From: Planctomycetota bacterium
Lineage (GTDB): Bacteria; Planctomycetota; UBA1135; GCA-002686595
Direction of reading: 5' to 3'
Length of the DNA stretch: 41,369 bases
Assembly (NCBI GenBank): GCA_016872715.1
Contig: VGZD01000023.1
Location: forward strand, 1-41,369
Positions 8,757-19,250 of this stretch are shown one piece after another. The notes under the pieces were generated by a model, which saw only the letters and a program-made list of their open reading frames with translations, was not told where the DNA came from and made no database searches. Made by a program: the position numbers and the translations under genes. Within the stretch, counting starts at the first letter, position 1; each line of letters begins with the position of its first letter.

Positions 8757-10415
8757 CTAGCGCCGCTCCCCACCCACGCGCGTCACGCGCAGGATCTCCG
8801 TGGTGGTCGTAGCGCCCGCCAGCACCTTGCGGGCGCCGTCCGAGATCAACGGCTGGAGCTTGCGCGAAGCGAGCGCCGCCGTGCGCACTTCCTCGAGGCT
8901 GGCGCCGCGGAACGTCAGCTCGCGCAGGACATTGTCCATCTCGAGCAGCTCGAAGATGCCGACGCGGCCGCGATAGCCGCCGCCCTCGCACTCGCGGCAG
9001 CCCTTGGGCGCGCGCAGCGTGCGGCCCTTGTACAGCGCCGGATCGAGCCCGAGCGCGCGCAACTGTGCCTCGCTGGCCTCGTGCTCGGTCGCGCACTTGC
9101 ACAGCTTGCGCACGAGGCGCTGCGCCATCACCGCCTGCACCGCCGCCGAGACGAGGAACGGCTTGACGCCCATGTCGGCGAGGCGCGTCAGCGCGCTCGG
9201 CGCGTCGTTGGTGTGCAAGGTCGAGAACACCAGGTGGCCGGTGAGCGAGGCCTGAATCGCGATCTCCGCCGTCTCGAGGTCGCGGATTTCGCCGACCAGA
9301 ATGATGTTCGGCGCCGCGCGCAGCATGGCCTTGAGCACGCGCGCGAACGACAAACCGATGCGCGGCATGACCTGCACCTGATTGATGCCCGCGATGTGGT
9401 ACTCGACCGGATCCTCGGCCGTGATGATCTTCACGTCGGGGCGGTTGAGCTCGCCGAGCGCCGCGTACAGCGTGGTGGTCTTGCCCGAGCCCGTCGGGCC
9501 GGTGACGAGCACGATGCCGTTGGGCCGCGCGATCACGCGCCGGAACCACTTGTAGTCGTCTTCCTCGAAGCCGAGCTCCTTGAGCCCGATCAGATTGGCC
9601 GAGCGATCGAGCAGGCGCATCACGACGCTCTCGCCGTGATTGGTCGGCAGGATCGAGCAGCGCACGTCGACGTTGCGCCCCTTCAGGTCGAGGCCGATGC
9701 GCCCGTCCTGCGGCTTGCGCTTCTCGGCGATGTCCATGGCCGCCATGATCTTGAGGCGGCTGATCAGCGGGCTGGAGAGGTGCGGCGGATGCTCCGCCAC
9801 GACGCGCAGCACGCCGTCGATGCGGTAGCGCACGCGCAGCACCGAGCCGGTCGGCTCGACGTGGATGTCCGAGGCACGCATGTTGAGCGCGTCCTGAAAC
9901 ATGCGCGAGACGAGCCGGATGATCGGCGCGTCGTCGCCCTCGTCGACCGATCCGGGCTCGGCCCCCATCGAGCGCGCCACGCTCTCCTCGGGCGCCGCGC
10001 CGTAGTGTTGCTCGAGCGCCCGCCGCAGGGCGCCCGAGGCCGCCATCGCGCACGCCACCTCGGAACCGAGCTGGAACTGCAGTTGATCGACGACGATGCG
10101 CTTGAGCGGATCGTCGATCGCCACGATCAACTTCCCGGCCTTCTCGAGCACCGGCAGCAGCCCCTGCGACAACGCGAATTCGCTCGGAATGCGCGCGAGC
10201 ACCTCGGGCGCGATCTTGCCCTTGCTCAGGTCGACGAAGGGCAGGTTGTGGACCTTGGCGAGCGCCCGCGCCACGGCCGCCTCATCGGCGACGCCCATGC
10301 GCACGAGCACTTCGGGGAGCGCCTGTCCGCCGCGCGCGGCGACCTGCGCCTCGCGCAGTTGCTCGGGCGTGATCGTGCCCGCGGCGACCAAGATTTCTCC
10401 GACGTCCTGTGCCAT
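8757..10415 (-). CDS. pilB: PilB/GspE-type assembly ATPase, first copy (552 aa)
   Basis: The protein begins MAQDVGEILVAAGTITPEQL, an MshEN-type N-terminal domain (1-140). An acidic linker and the ATPase core follow: Walker A GPTGSGKT (306-313), the Asp box ITAEDPVEY (331-339), Walker B IILVGEIRD (371-379) and the His box TGHLVFSTLHTNDAPS. Two local oddities stand out. The segment before Walker B reads RAAPN where RQDPD is usual, and the first zinc pair is C439-x-C441 instead of CxxC (second pair C473, C476). It is the first gene of the pilus block. Upstream there is no ribosome site but a -10-like TAGACT 12 bases before the ATG. The core residues suggest an active ATPase. Confidence 0.92.
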   Translation of the reverse strand: MAQDVGEILVAAGTITPEQLREAQVAARGGQALPEVLVRMGVADEAAVARALAKVHNLPFVDLSKGKIAPEVLARIPSEFALSQGLLPVLEKAGKLIVAIDDPLKRIVVDQLQFQLGSEVACAMAASGALRRALEQHYGAAPEESVARSMGAEPGSVDEGDDAPIIRLVSRMFQDALNMRASDIHVEPTGSVLRVRYRIDGVLRVVAEHPPHLSSPLISRLKIMAAMDIAEKRKPQDGRIGLDLKGRNVDVRCSILPTNHGESVVMRLLDRSANLIGLKELGFEEDDYKWFRRVIARPNGIVLVTGPTGSGKTTTLYAALGELNRPDVKIITAEDPVEYHIAGINQVQVMPRIGLSFARVLKAMLRAAPNIILVGEIRDLETAEIAIQASLTGHLVFSTLHTNDAPSALTRLADMGVKPFLVSAAVQAVMAQRLVRKLCKCATEHEASEAQLRALGLDPALYKGRTLRAPKGCRECEGGGYRGRVGIFELLEMDNVLRELTFRGASLEEVRTAALASRKLQPLISDGARKVLAGATTTTEILRVTRVGGERR

Positions 10416-10427
10416 GGAAGCGGCGGG

Positions 10428-10433
10428 AGTCTA
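10428..10433 (-). promoter_or_regulatory. Candidate -10 box of the pilus block
   Basis: On the minus strand TAGACT (four of six consensus bases) lies 12 bases before the ATG of the first ATPase gene. No ribosome-binding sequence is visible in between and no convincing -35 box is seen. A very short leader is implied if the box is used. Confidence 0.35.
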
Positions 10434-10494
10434 GTCGTTCCCGCACGCTTGGGGGACAGAGCGCCGCACCTTTCCCGTGCGAAGTCGCACAGCA

Positions 10495-10537
10495 CCGCGG
10501 CCCGTCCCCCCTGCGTTCGAGGGGGAACGGGCCGCGG
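10495..10537 (-). terminator. Strong hairpin downstream of the DUF1573 gene
   Basis: The arms at 10495-10510 and 10521-10537 are inverted repeats (CCGCGGCCCGT then CCCCC, mirrored), 16 paired bases with one bulge and a 10-base loop. It lies 27 bases after the stop of the minus-strand DUF1573 gene and before the pilus operon. There is no T-tract, so it may slow or terminate transcription with help from Rho, or stabilise the mRNA end. Confidence 0.55.
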
Positions 10538-10563
10538 AAAGCGAGCCGCGAGGGGCGCGCGGG

Positions 10564-11907
10564 CTATTGGCCCTTGACGCCGCCGCCGACCGGCGTGGGC
10601 AGGGGCTGCGGCGGGAGTCCGATGACGCCCGGACGACACACGCCCGAGAACAGCACCGGGATCTCCGGCTTCTGCGGGTGACCGGTCTTGATCATCATGC
10701 GGCCCTGGAACGAGCCGTCGACCGTGTCCGGAAGGCCATTGAGCGTGAGCTCGACCGTGGCGCTCTTCTTGTCGTCGGAGACCTTGATGCCGTGGCTGAA
10801 GTAGCCCGCGAGCGGGAACTCGGGCTTGGTGTCGCTCGGCCCGGTCAGGCGGATGTCGAGCACGTCGGCGAAGTTGAAGTTGGGGTCGAAGGCCGTGATC
10901 TTGAGCGTGCGCGGCAGGACTTGGCCGGGGCGCACGAGGCCGAAGGAGAGGTAGGGAGGCTCGAACGAGATCAGGCCGTTGACCTTGGCCGTCACCATCA
11001 CGGTCGCGCCGTAGGTGGTGGACACGCCGTGACCGTGGCCGTCATCCGCCGTGTGGCCGGCGATGAGCTCGTCGCTCTTGAGCTGGATCGGATAGCCGCT
11101 GTTGCCTTCCTTGGCGCCCGGTCCGAGGGTGACCTTGACCTCCCAGACCTGCGCCTTGCCGTTGGCGTCGGGCTCCTTGGGAGTCATCTCGATCTTCATG
11201 CCGTCCGGCAGCGGGCGCTGCTCCATGGAGAGCGCGAAGGTGCCCGGCTTCTTGCCGGCCACGGTGAAGACCTTCTCGACCGTGTCCGCGGTCGACATCG
11301 CGCCGAGATCGAGGTGCGGCGGCGTGATCTGGAAGTAGCTGTCGACGCGCGCGTTGAGTCCGAGCGTCACGACCTGGCGCGGGTCGTTGCAGGTCACGTT
11401 GACCTTGCTCGACGCCTGTTGGTGCTTGCCTTGGGTGTTGAGCTCGGCCAGCAGCTCGATCTGGACACCCTTGGGCAGCGGATCGCCGAACCGATAGACC
11501 TCGAGCGTCCCGTCTTCCTTGCGGATCTCGAGCTTGGCGACCGTGCAGCCGCAGGTCGGCTTGGCGCTCTGGATCACGAGCGGCTCGGTGCCCGCGCTGC
11601 GCATCTTGAAGGTGTGCGAGAGCTTCTCGCCCTCGGTCGCGGCGCCGAAGTCGTGGTCGAGCGTGTCGACCTCCAGTCGCGCGGCCTGATTCGGCACGGG
11701 CGGCTTCTGGTCGCCCCCGCCTTCCTGCGGACGCGGCGCGGGAGCGGGGACCGGCGCAGGAACCGGCGCAGGAACCGGCGCAGGGACCGGCACGGGAGTC
11801 GGCACGGGCAGCGGCGGGTTCTGGGCGGCGAAGGCGGAGGCCCCGGCTCCTAGGACGGCGGCCAAGGCGAACGAGGCGAGGCGGGGCGAAGAGGTGCGCG
11901 AGAGCAT
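10564..11907 (-). CDS. Secreted DUF1573-containing protein (447 aa)
   Basis: The protein starts MLSRTSSPRLASFALAAVLG, a signal peptide ending near AFAA. A Pro-Val/Pro-Ala linker (about residues 30-58) follows. A DUF1573 domain (about 75-130) then carries the family signature SAKPTCGCTVAKL. DUF1573 is an Ig-like beta domain common in Bacteroidetes and Planctomycetes exported proteins. The remaining about 300 residues form two or three further beta-rich segments without recognisable enzyme motifs. The ATG at 11907 is chosen because the signal peptide begins there; an earlier in-frame start would add a non-hydrophobic 17 residues. It is divergently transcribed from the gene at 12164. A surface or periplasmic structural role is inferred. 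Confidence 0.85.
   Translation of the reverse strand: MLSRTSSPRLASFALAAVLGAGASAFAAQNPPLPVPTPVPVPAPVPAPVPAPVPAPAPRPQEGGGDQKPPVPNQAARLEVDTLDHDFGAATEGEKLSHTFKMRSAGTEPLVIQSAKPTCGCTVAKLEIRKEDGTLEVYRFGDPLPKGVQIELLAELNTQGKHQQASSKVNVTCNDPRQVVTLGLNARVDSYFQITPPHLDLGAMSTADTVEKVFTVAGKKPGTFALSMEQRPLPDGMKIEMTPKEPDANGKAQVWEVKVTLGPGAKEGNSGYPIQLKSDELIAGHTADDGHGHGVSTTYGATVMVTAKVNGLISFEPPYLSFGLVRPGQVLPRTLKITAFDPNFNFADVLDIRLTGPSDTKPEFPLAGYFSHGIKVSDDKKSATVELTLNGLPDTVDGSFQGRMMIKTGHPQKPEIPVLFSGVCRPGVIGLPPQPLPTPVGGGVKGQ
11751..11810. repeat. Five-copy degenerate 12-bp tandem repeat in the Pro-rich linker
   Basis: The unit CCGGCGCAGGAA is repeated in phase with codons: the first two copies are exact and the next three diverge. 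It encodes the Pro-Val-Pro-Ala linker of the DUF1573 protein. Copy number could change without a frameshift. Confidence 0.85.
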
Positions 11908-12149
11908 GATGGTCGGTTCGAAGAGGTCGGGTGCAGGGCAGGGCGAGATCGTACCCAACGGGGCCCGCTGGGATCGACCGTGGCGTTTCGGCCGCCCCGA
12001 GGCCGGGCCTCAAGGCGCGCGGGCGCCCCGACCCCAAAACGGGGACGGACGGCCCGATCAGGGCCGCTACGGACCCGTGCGCGGCCGTGCTAGCGCGAAC
12101 CGCCCAAAGTTCGGCCCTAGGGCCCCTCTTGGGAGCGGCGAGCGGCCGC

Positions 12150-12155
12150 TAGCAT
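12150..12155 (+). promoter_or_regulatory. Candidate -10 box, near-leaderless
   Basis: TAGCAT matches four of six -10 consensus bases and ends eight bases before the ATG at 12164. No ribosome site is present. The same CCGCTAGCAT string occurs on the minus strand upstream of the M28 peptidase gene (17206-17211 and flank), which supports its being a functional element. No good -35 box is visible. Confidence 0.4.
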
Positions 12156-12163
12156 CGCCGCCC

Positions 12164-12748
12164 ATGCGCCCGCGCGAATTCGCCCTCGCCCTGTGCCTCG
12201 CCGGTCTGCCGTCCGCCTGCCGCTGTCCCGACGCCGCCGCGCTGCTCGCCGCTCGCCGCGACAGCCCGCGCGCCACGGTCGAGGCCTTCCAACGCTTCCT
12301 CGACGCGCGCCTCTACGAGCAGGAATACGGCTGCCTCTCGACCGGATTCCGCCGTGAACACGGGCTCTCGCTGTTCGGCTACAGCGAGTTCCGCGACCGC
12401 CTGCAGCGCGAGCGGCCGTGGTTTGGCGCGCTCGCGGGGGCGAGCATCGAGCACGAGCGCTCGCTCGGTCCCGCCGAGCACGCCGTCGAGCTCGCGGCCC
12501 TCGGCCAGCGGCTGCGCGTGCGCCTCGTGCGCGAGGATTTCTACCGCATTCGCTCGGCGCAGTCCTACTGCGACGGCCGTGCAGATCTGGGAACGATGGT
12601 GCGCGTCGAGAGCGATTTGGAGGGCGGCGCAGCGTGGGTGCTCAGGCTGCCCCGCGAAGCGGCCGAAACGAGCGTCAACGACCTCACGTCCGTCACGCTC
12701 GAGCGACTGTGGCTGATCGATGGGGTCGATCTCGTCGAGTCCCCCTGA
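12164..12748 (+). CDS. Small exported protein of unknown function (194 aa)
   Basis: I recognise no named family. The N-terminus MRPREFALALCLAGLPSACR is a short signal sequence ending in a Cys, so a lipoprotein is possible, although Pro at the -3 position makes a poor lipobox. The rest (RATVEAFQRFLDARLYEQEYGCLS, with later FRREHGLSLFGYSEFRDRL) has the rhythm of an NTF2/SnoaL-like fold, which is a guess. The start was chosen for the signal sequence and a -10-like TAGCAT eight bases upstream. It precedes pyruvate phosphate dikinase by 33 bases on the same strand, so the two may be co-transcribed, without any evident functional link. Confidence 0.7.
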   Translation: MRPREFALALCLAGLPSACRCPDAAALLAARRDSPRATVEAFQRFLDARLYEQEYGCLSTGFRREHGLSLFGYSEFRDRLQRERPWFGALAGASIEHERSLGPAEHAVELAALGQRLRVRLVREDFYRIRSAQSYCDGRADLGTMVRVESDLEGGAAWVLRLPREAAETSVNDLTSVTLERLWLIDGVDLVESP

Positions 12749-12781
12749 GCGACGGCCTCCCGCAACGGGGCCGCGACCGCC

Positions 12782-15562
<2,781 letters not shown>

Positions 15563-15586
15563 AGCGCGCAGCGTCTCGCACAGCAC

Positions 15587-15625
15587 GACGGGGACCGCGG
15601 CCCAGCGCTGGGCGCGGTCCCCGTC
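15587..15625. terminator. Bidirectional hairpin between converging genes
   Basis: A near-perfect inverted repeat: GACGGGGACCGC pairs with GCGGTCCCCGTC around an inner GCCCAGC/GCTGGGC pair, about 19 base pairs with one extra G. It lies between the dikinase stop (plus strand) and the M28 peptidase stop (minus strand), so it can serve both. The plus-strand side is followed by a short T-containing tract. Confidence 0.75.
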
Positions 15626-15649
15626 CTCGTTCTCCAGCGATCGAGAGCG

Positions 15650-17173
15650 CTACAGGTCGAGCGCGTCGGCCTGCAAGAGGTCGATCATGCGCAGCACCGT
15701 GCGCGCGACGCGGCGAATCTTGTCGCAGTCGATCTTCTCGGCGTCGTCGGTGGGCTTGTGGTAGTCCTCATGGACGTCGGAGAACAGGAACGCGACCGGA
15801 ATCCGCAGGTTCCTCGAGAAGTTGATGTGATCCGAACGGCTCCAGTAGGCGTCGCAGGACTCGAGCACCGGGAAGCCCTCGAGCGGCGCCACCTTCTCGG
15901 CCATGCGCACGAGCCCGTTGTACTCCGCGCGCGCGGCGGTCGGCGTGATCGTCAGCTTGTCGGGCGCGTTGCGGCCGATCATGTCGATGTTGAGGTTGCA
16001 CAGCGGCTTGGCGTCGCCCGGCAGCCACGGGTTCTGCGTCCACGCCTGCGAACCCCACAGGCCCTTTTCCTCGCCGGAAACCCAGATCAACATCACCGAT
16101 CGCCGCAGCGGTGAGCGCGCGACGAGCGCCTCGGCGAGCGCGAGCAATCCGCTCGTGCCCGAGCCGTTGTCGTCGGCGCCGTTGTAGATCTGACCGTCGC
16201 GCGCGCTCGTGCCGACGTGGTCGTAGTGCGCCGAGATCAGGATCACCTCGTCCTTGAGCTTGGGATCGGTGCCCGGGATCCAGCCGCACACGTTCTCGGC
16301 CATCACGCGGCCCCCATCGCCCAAGTACGCTCGGCGGTGCGTGGCGACGAGCCCGAAGTCGGCGCCCGACTTGGGCAGGTCGGAGTCCTTGTCGGCGAGC
16401 TTGGGCAGGGCGCGCGCGGCGGCCGCGCGAGCGACGTACAGCACCGGCAGCTGCGGCTTGGGCGTGCCGCTCGCGTCGCCGCGCGGCCACGAAGTATCGC
16501 CGCGGCGCATGGCCGCCACCTGAGCCTCGAAGCGCTCGGCATAGGGCCGCTTGGAGTATTTGTCGGACGGCACGAGCAGGAGTCCGAGCGCGCCGCGCTC
16601 GAGCAAGTCGGACTCGACATCGCCGAACAGCTTGCCTTCGTCGAGCGCGAGCACCCACTTGCCCGCGACATCGAGCCGCGCGATCGAGCTCTTCTCGCAC
16701 TTCCCGCCGAACAGCACGGCGCCCTCGACCTGCAGGTCGCGCGGCGTGCCCGGCGAGAACCAGTAGTCGCCCGCGAACACGAAGTCCGTTTCCCGCTCGC
16801 CGGCGCGCAGGCGCAGCCACGTGTCGGCCTCGCGCAGTCGCGACGAGGAGAGCGGATACTCGAAGAAATAGCCCGTCGGCGCGCCCGGCGCGATCCCGAG
16901 GCGCTCGAGCCGCGAACGGATGAAGCGCGCCGCGACGCGCTGACCGGGGCTGACCGTGTCGCGCCCGCCGAGCTCGTCGCTGGCGAGGAAGAAAATGTCG
17001 GCCTTGATCTCGTCGGAGGAGATCGTCTCGAGCGCGACTTCGAGCGTCCCGCGCGGCGCGATCGACGCCGCGAGCTCTCGGCCCGAGGCCGCGAACGCGA
17101 GCCCGCACAGTCCCACGGTCGCAAGGAACGCCGTCACGATTCGTGTATGCATGCCGATGTGCGCGCGGTCCAT
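15650..17173 (-). CDS. Secreted M28-family zinc aminopeptidase (507 aa)
   Basis: A signal peptide (about residues 8-30, VTAFLATVGLCGLAFAASG) is followed by a mixed region with a likely PA (protease-associated) insert (about 120-290). The M28 catalytic domain follows. Zinc-site motifs are present: SAHYDHVG, GADDNGSG, SGEEKGLWG, NIDMIGR and a late SDHINF. The full set of metal ligands and the Glu general base appear intact, so an active two-zinc exopeptidase is expected outside the cytoplasm. The ATG at 17173 is used; an ATG at 17152 would shorten the signal peptide n-region. A TAGCAT box occurs about 33 bases upstream. Peptide or amino-acid scavenging is the inferred role. Confidence 0.9.
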   Translation of the reverse strand: MDRAHIGMHTRIVTAFLATVGLCGLAFAASGRELAASIAPRGTLEVALETISSDEIKADIFFLASDELGGRDTVSPGQRVAARFIRSRLERLGIAPGAPTGYFFEYPLSSSRLREADTWLRLRAGERETDFVFAGDYWFSPGTPRDLQVEGAVLFGGKCEKSSIARLDVAGKWVLALDEGKLFGDVESDLLERGALGLLLVPSDKYSKRPYAERFEAQVAAMRRGDTSWPRGDASGTPKPQLPVLYVARAAAARALPKLADKDSDLPKSGADFGLVATHRRAYLGDGGRVMAENVCGWIPGTDPKLKDEVILISAHYDHVGTSARDGQIYNGADDNGSGTSGLLALAEALVARSPLRRSVMLIWVSGEEKGLWGSQAWTQNPWLPGDAKPLCNLNIDMIGRNAPDKLTITPTAARAEYNGLVRMAEKVAPLEGFPVLESCDAYWSRSDHINFSRNLRIPVAFLFSDVHEDYHKPTDDAEKIDCDKIRRVARTVLRMIDLLQADALDL

Positions 17174-17205
17174 CTCGGGAAATTCCACCGGTCCGCGCGG
17201 CGCCC

Positions 17206-17211
17206 ATGCTA
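17206..17211 (-). promoter_or_regulatory. Candidate -10 box of the M28 peptidase gene
   Basis: On the minus strand TAGCAT lies 32 bases before the ATG at 17173, within a CCGCTAGCAT string shared with the promoter region of the gene at 12164. No obvious -35 box is found upstream. Confidence 0.3.
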
Positions 17212-17281
17212 GCGGCACGCGCGCGCGGCGCGGCACCCGCGGCGTTCCTTGCGCACATCTTGCGCACGGCGAGCACGAGCG

Positions 17282-17307
17282 CCCCGCAGGTGCACCCCGC
17301 AGGTGCA
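17282..17307. repeat. Perfect 13-bp tandem duplication
   Basis: CCCCGCAGGTGCA occurs twice in direct succession in the gap between the M28 peptidase and the degenerate GGDEF gene. A second direct repeat, CTTGCGCAC, occurs at 17248-17256 and 17259-17267, 11 bases apart. Nothing else is recognised in this 170-base gap. Confidence 0.8.
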
Positions 17308-17343
17308 CGACGCCGCGCGCGGTCGAGCCCGCCGCCGCCGCGC

Positions 17344-18270
17344 TCAGGTGCTGGTGACGACCCCGCCCGACTTCTGGGCCTCGAGGAACGCCGCGCGCGC
17401 GCGCGCGAACAGGTCCTCGCGCCGCCCGACCTTGGGATGCGGCATCGAGGAGATGCCGACCGCGATCGCGAGCGGATCGCCGACCAAGTCGCACAGGCCC
17501 TGCGTGCGGGCCGCCTCTTGCACGCGCCGGGCCATGATCTGCGCACCGTCGGGGCCGGTCGAAGGCAGGAAGAACAGGAAGCTCGACACGTCGAAGCGAC
17601 CGAGGAGGTCCGTGTCGCGCGAGGCCGACAGGAAAATCCCCGCGAGTTGGTGCAGCACCTTCTTCGAGCACTCGCCCTCGAAGCCGAGCATCACGCACGA
17701 CAGCGGCGTGCCGAAGCGCTGGGCGCGCTTGAACTCCTCGTCGAGCTTGTAGTTGAGGAAGGCGTAGTTGAAGAGCTGCGTCTCGGGGTCGACCAGCGCG
17801 GCGACCACGCTCTGGTCGGTGGCGCCCGAGAGGTCGCGCAACAGGGCGTCGGGGAAGTTGACGGACTTCTCCGTGCCGCGCGCGGCCTGCGGCAGCGCGG
17901 GGCGCTCGCGGTCGGCGGCGGCGAGGAGCTTGCGCAGATCGGCGGCGGAAACCGGCCGCTGCAGCACGCCGGTCGCGCCACAGAAGTGCGCGATGCCCTC
18001 GGCCACCCGGTTGTCCTTCTCGACCACGACGTACGTGCGGCAGCGCGTCTTCCCGACGAGCTGGCGGCAGACCTCGTACACGTTGGCGTTCGTGAGCCGA
18101 CCGTCGAGCAACAGCACGTCGCCGGCGACCGGCGGCTTGGAGAGCAGCTCGCCGTGTTGCTTGATCCAAGCGAACTCGAAACCCGCGAGCCCGCTCGCCG
18201 CCGCCTTGATCGACGCCGAGAGGGACTCGTCTGTGGAAACCAGCCGCACCGTACGCAGTCCGTCGCCCAT
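17344..18270 (-). CDS. Pseudo-receiver plus degenerate GGDEF domain protein (308 aa)
   Basis: Residues 5-118 have the pattern of a response-regulator receiver. An Asp sits in DVLLLDGRL (51-59), but the conserved Lys is replaced by Arg (VLQRPVS). Residues about 160-300 align with a GGDEF domain: DPETQLFNYAFLNYKLDEEF and RAQRFGTPL match the start of that fold. The catalytic GGDEF motif, however, reads DVSSF (227-231) and the metal-binding Asp is Gly (VMLGFE, 193-198). It should therefore not make cyclic di-GMP and may be a binding or scaffold protein. The ATG start has an excellent AAGGAG site five bases upstream. It sits between yebC and the M28 gene, with its own candidate promoter. Confidence 0.85.
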   Translation of the reverse strand: MGDGLRTVRLVSTDESLSASIKAAASGLAGFEFAWIKQHGELLSKPPVAGDVLLLDGRLTNANVYEVCRQLVGKTRCRTYVVVEKDNRVAEGIAHFCGATGVLQRPVSAADLRKLLAAADRERPALPQAARGTEKSVNFPDALLRDLSGATDQSVVAALVDPETQLFNYAFLNYKLDEEFKRAQRFGTPLSCVMLGFEGECSKKVLHQLAGIFLSASRDTDLLGRFDVSSFLFFLPSTGPDGAQIMARRVQEAARTQGLCDLVGDPLAIAVGISSMPHPKVGRREDLFARARAAFLEAQKSGGVVTST

Positions 18271-18289
18271 GGGAACTCCTTCGCGCGCA

Positions 18290-18318
18290 ACCTTAGCGAG
18301 CACCGCACTCGACTTGAA
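18290..18318 (-). promoter_or_regulatory. Candidate promoter of the degenerate GGDEF gene
   Basis: On the minus strand TTCAAG, a 17-base spacer and TAAGGT lie upstream of the AAGGAG ribosome site. Both boxes match only half of the consensus, but the spacing is ideal and the region is less GC-rich than its surroundings. Confidence 0.35.
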
Positions 18319-18366
18319 GCACCGCCCCGCCCGCGGGCGCCCTGATGGTCGGAAAGACCCGGAAAA

Positions 18367-19113
18367 TCATTCCGCCAGCCACTCGGAGGGCATGTCGTAG
18401 TTGGCGTACACGTTCTGCACGTCGTCGTTGTCCTCGAGCGTCTCGATCAGCTTGAGGAGCTTGCGCGCGTCCTCGCGGTCGGCGACCGGAATGCGGTTCT
18501 GCGGCACGTAGGCGAGCTCGGCCGAGATCAGCTTGACGCCGCCGAGCTTGTCGACCGCCGCCTTGAGAGCGGGGAACGCCGTGGCGGCGCCGTAGAGCAC
18601 CACCGTCTCGCCGTCGACCTCGACGTCGTCGGCCCCGAGCTCGAGCGCCACTTCCGTCCAGTGATCCTCGCCCTTGCCACCCGACTCGAGCGCGAGCACC
18701 GCGCGCAGCGTGAACATGAACGCCACCGAGCCCGGCGCGCCCAAGTTGCCGCCGACCTTGTCGAAGATGTGCTTCACGTCGGGCGACGTGCGGTGGCGGT
18801 TGTCCGTCAGGCACGCGACCATCAGCGCCACGCCACCGGGCGCGTAGCCCTCGTAGACCACTTCCTCGAAGGCGTCCGAATCCTTGGAGCCCGAGCCGCG
18901 CGCGATGGCGCGCTCGATCGTGTCCTTGGGAACGTTGGCGGCCTTGGCCTTGTCGACCGCATAGCGCAGCTTGAGGTTGGCGTCGGGATCGCCCCCGCCT
19001 TGGCGCGCGGCGGAGATGATCGCGCGCGCGAGCTTCGAGAAGACCTTGCCACGCTTGGCGTCGACCGCGCCCTTGCGGCGCGCGATGTTCGCGGAATGAC
19101 TGTGTCCTGCCAT
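18367..19113 (-). CDS. yebC: YebC/PmpR family protein (248 aa)
   Basis: The N-terminus MAGHSHSANIARRKGAVDAK followed by KRGKVFSKLARAI is the unmistakable YebC signature, and the length of 248 residues is standard. Other family blocks are DNLKLRYAVDKAK-like (NLKLRYAVDKAKAANVPKD), VYEGYAPGGVALMV, and the C-terminal DVQNVYANYDMP. YebC/PmpR proteins were described as transcriptional regulators, and more recent work links them to translation, helping ribosomes stalled on proline-rich sequences. A proline-rich linker protein (the DUF1573 gene) occurs nearby, though that is circumstantial. It follows rpsI on the same strand after 137 bases. A GAGGTG ribosome site precedes the ATG. Confidence 0.97.
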   Translation of the reverse strand: MAGHSHSANIARRKGAVDAKRGKVFSKLARAIISAARQGGGDPDANLKLRYAVDKAKAANVPKDTIERAIARGSGSKDSDAFEEVVYEGYAPGGVALMVACLTDNRHRTSPDVKHIFDKVGGNLGAPGSVAFMFTLRAVLALESGGKGEDHWTEVALELGADDVEVDGETVVLYGAATAFPALKAAVDKLGGVKLISAELAYVPQNRIPVADREDARKLLKLIETLEDNDDVQNVYANYDMPSEWLAE

Positions 19114-19214
19114 GGTCGAGCACCTCGAGACGACGGGGAGCGCGTCGAGGCGCTCCGGAAAGGACGCCGCGCGACGCTGTGGGCGCCGCGCGGGTCGTGA
19201 ACGAAGACCGCCGA

Positions 19215-19239
19215 GCGCGGGAGCGAGAACCGCCCGCGC
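19215..19239 (-). terminator. Candidate terminator after rpsI
   Basis: GCGCGGG (19215-19221) and CCCGCGC (19233-19239) form a seven-pair all-GC stem with an 11-base loop, starting 12 bases after the rpsI stop. Only a loose T-rich tract follows on the minus strand. Confidence 0.35.
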
Positions 19240-19250
19240 CCGCGAGCGTG

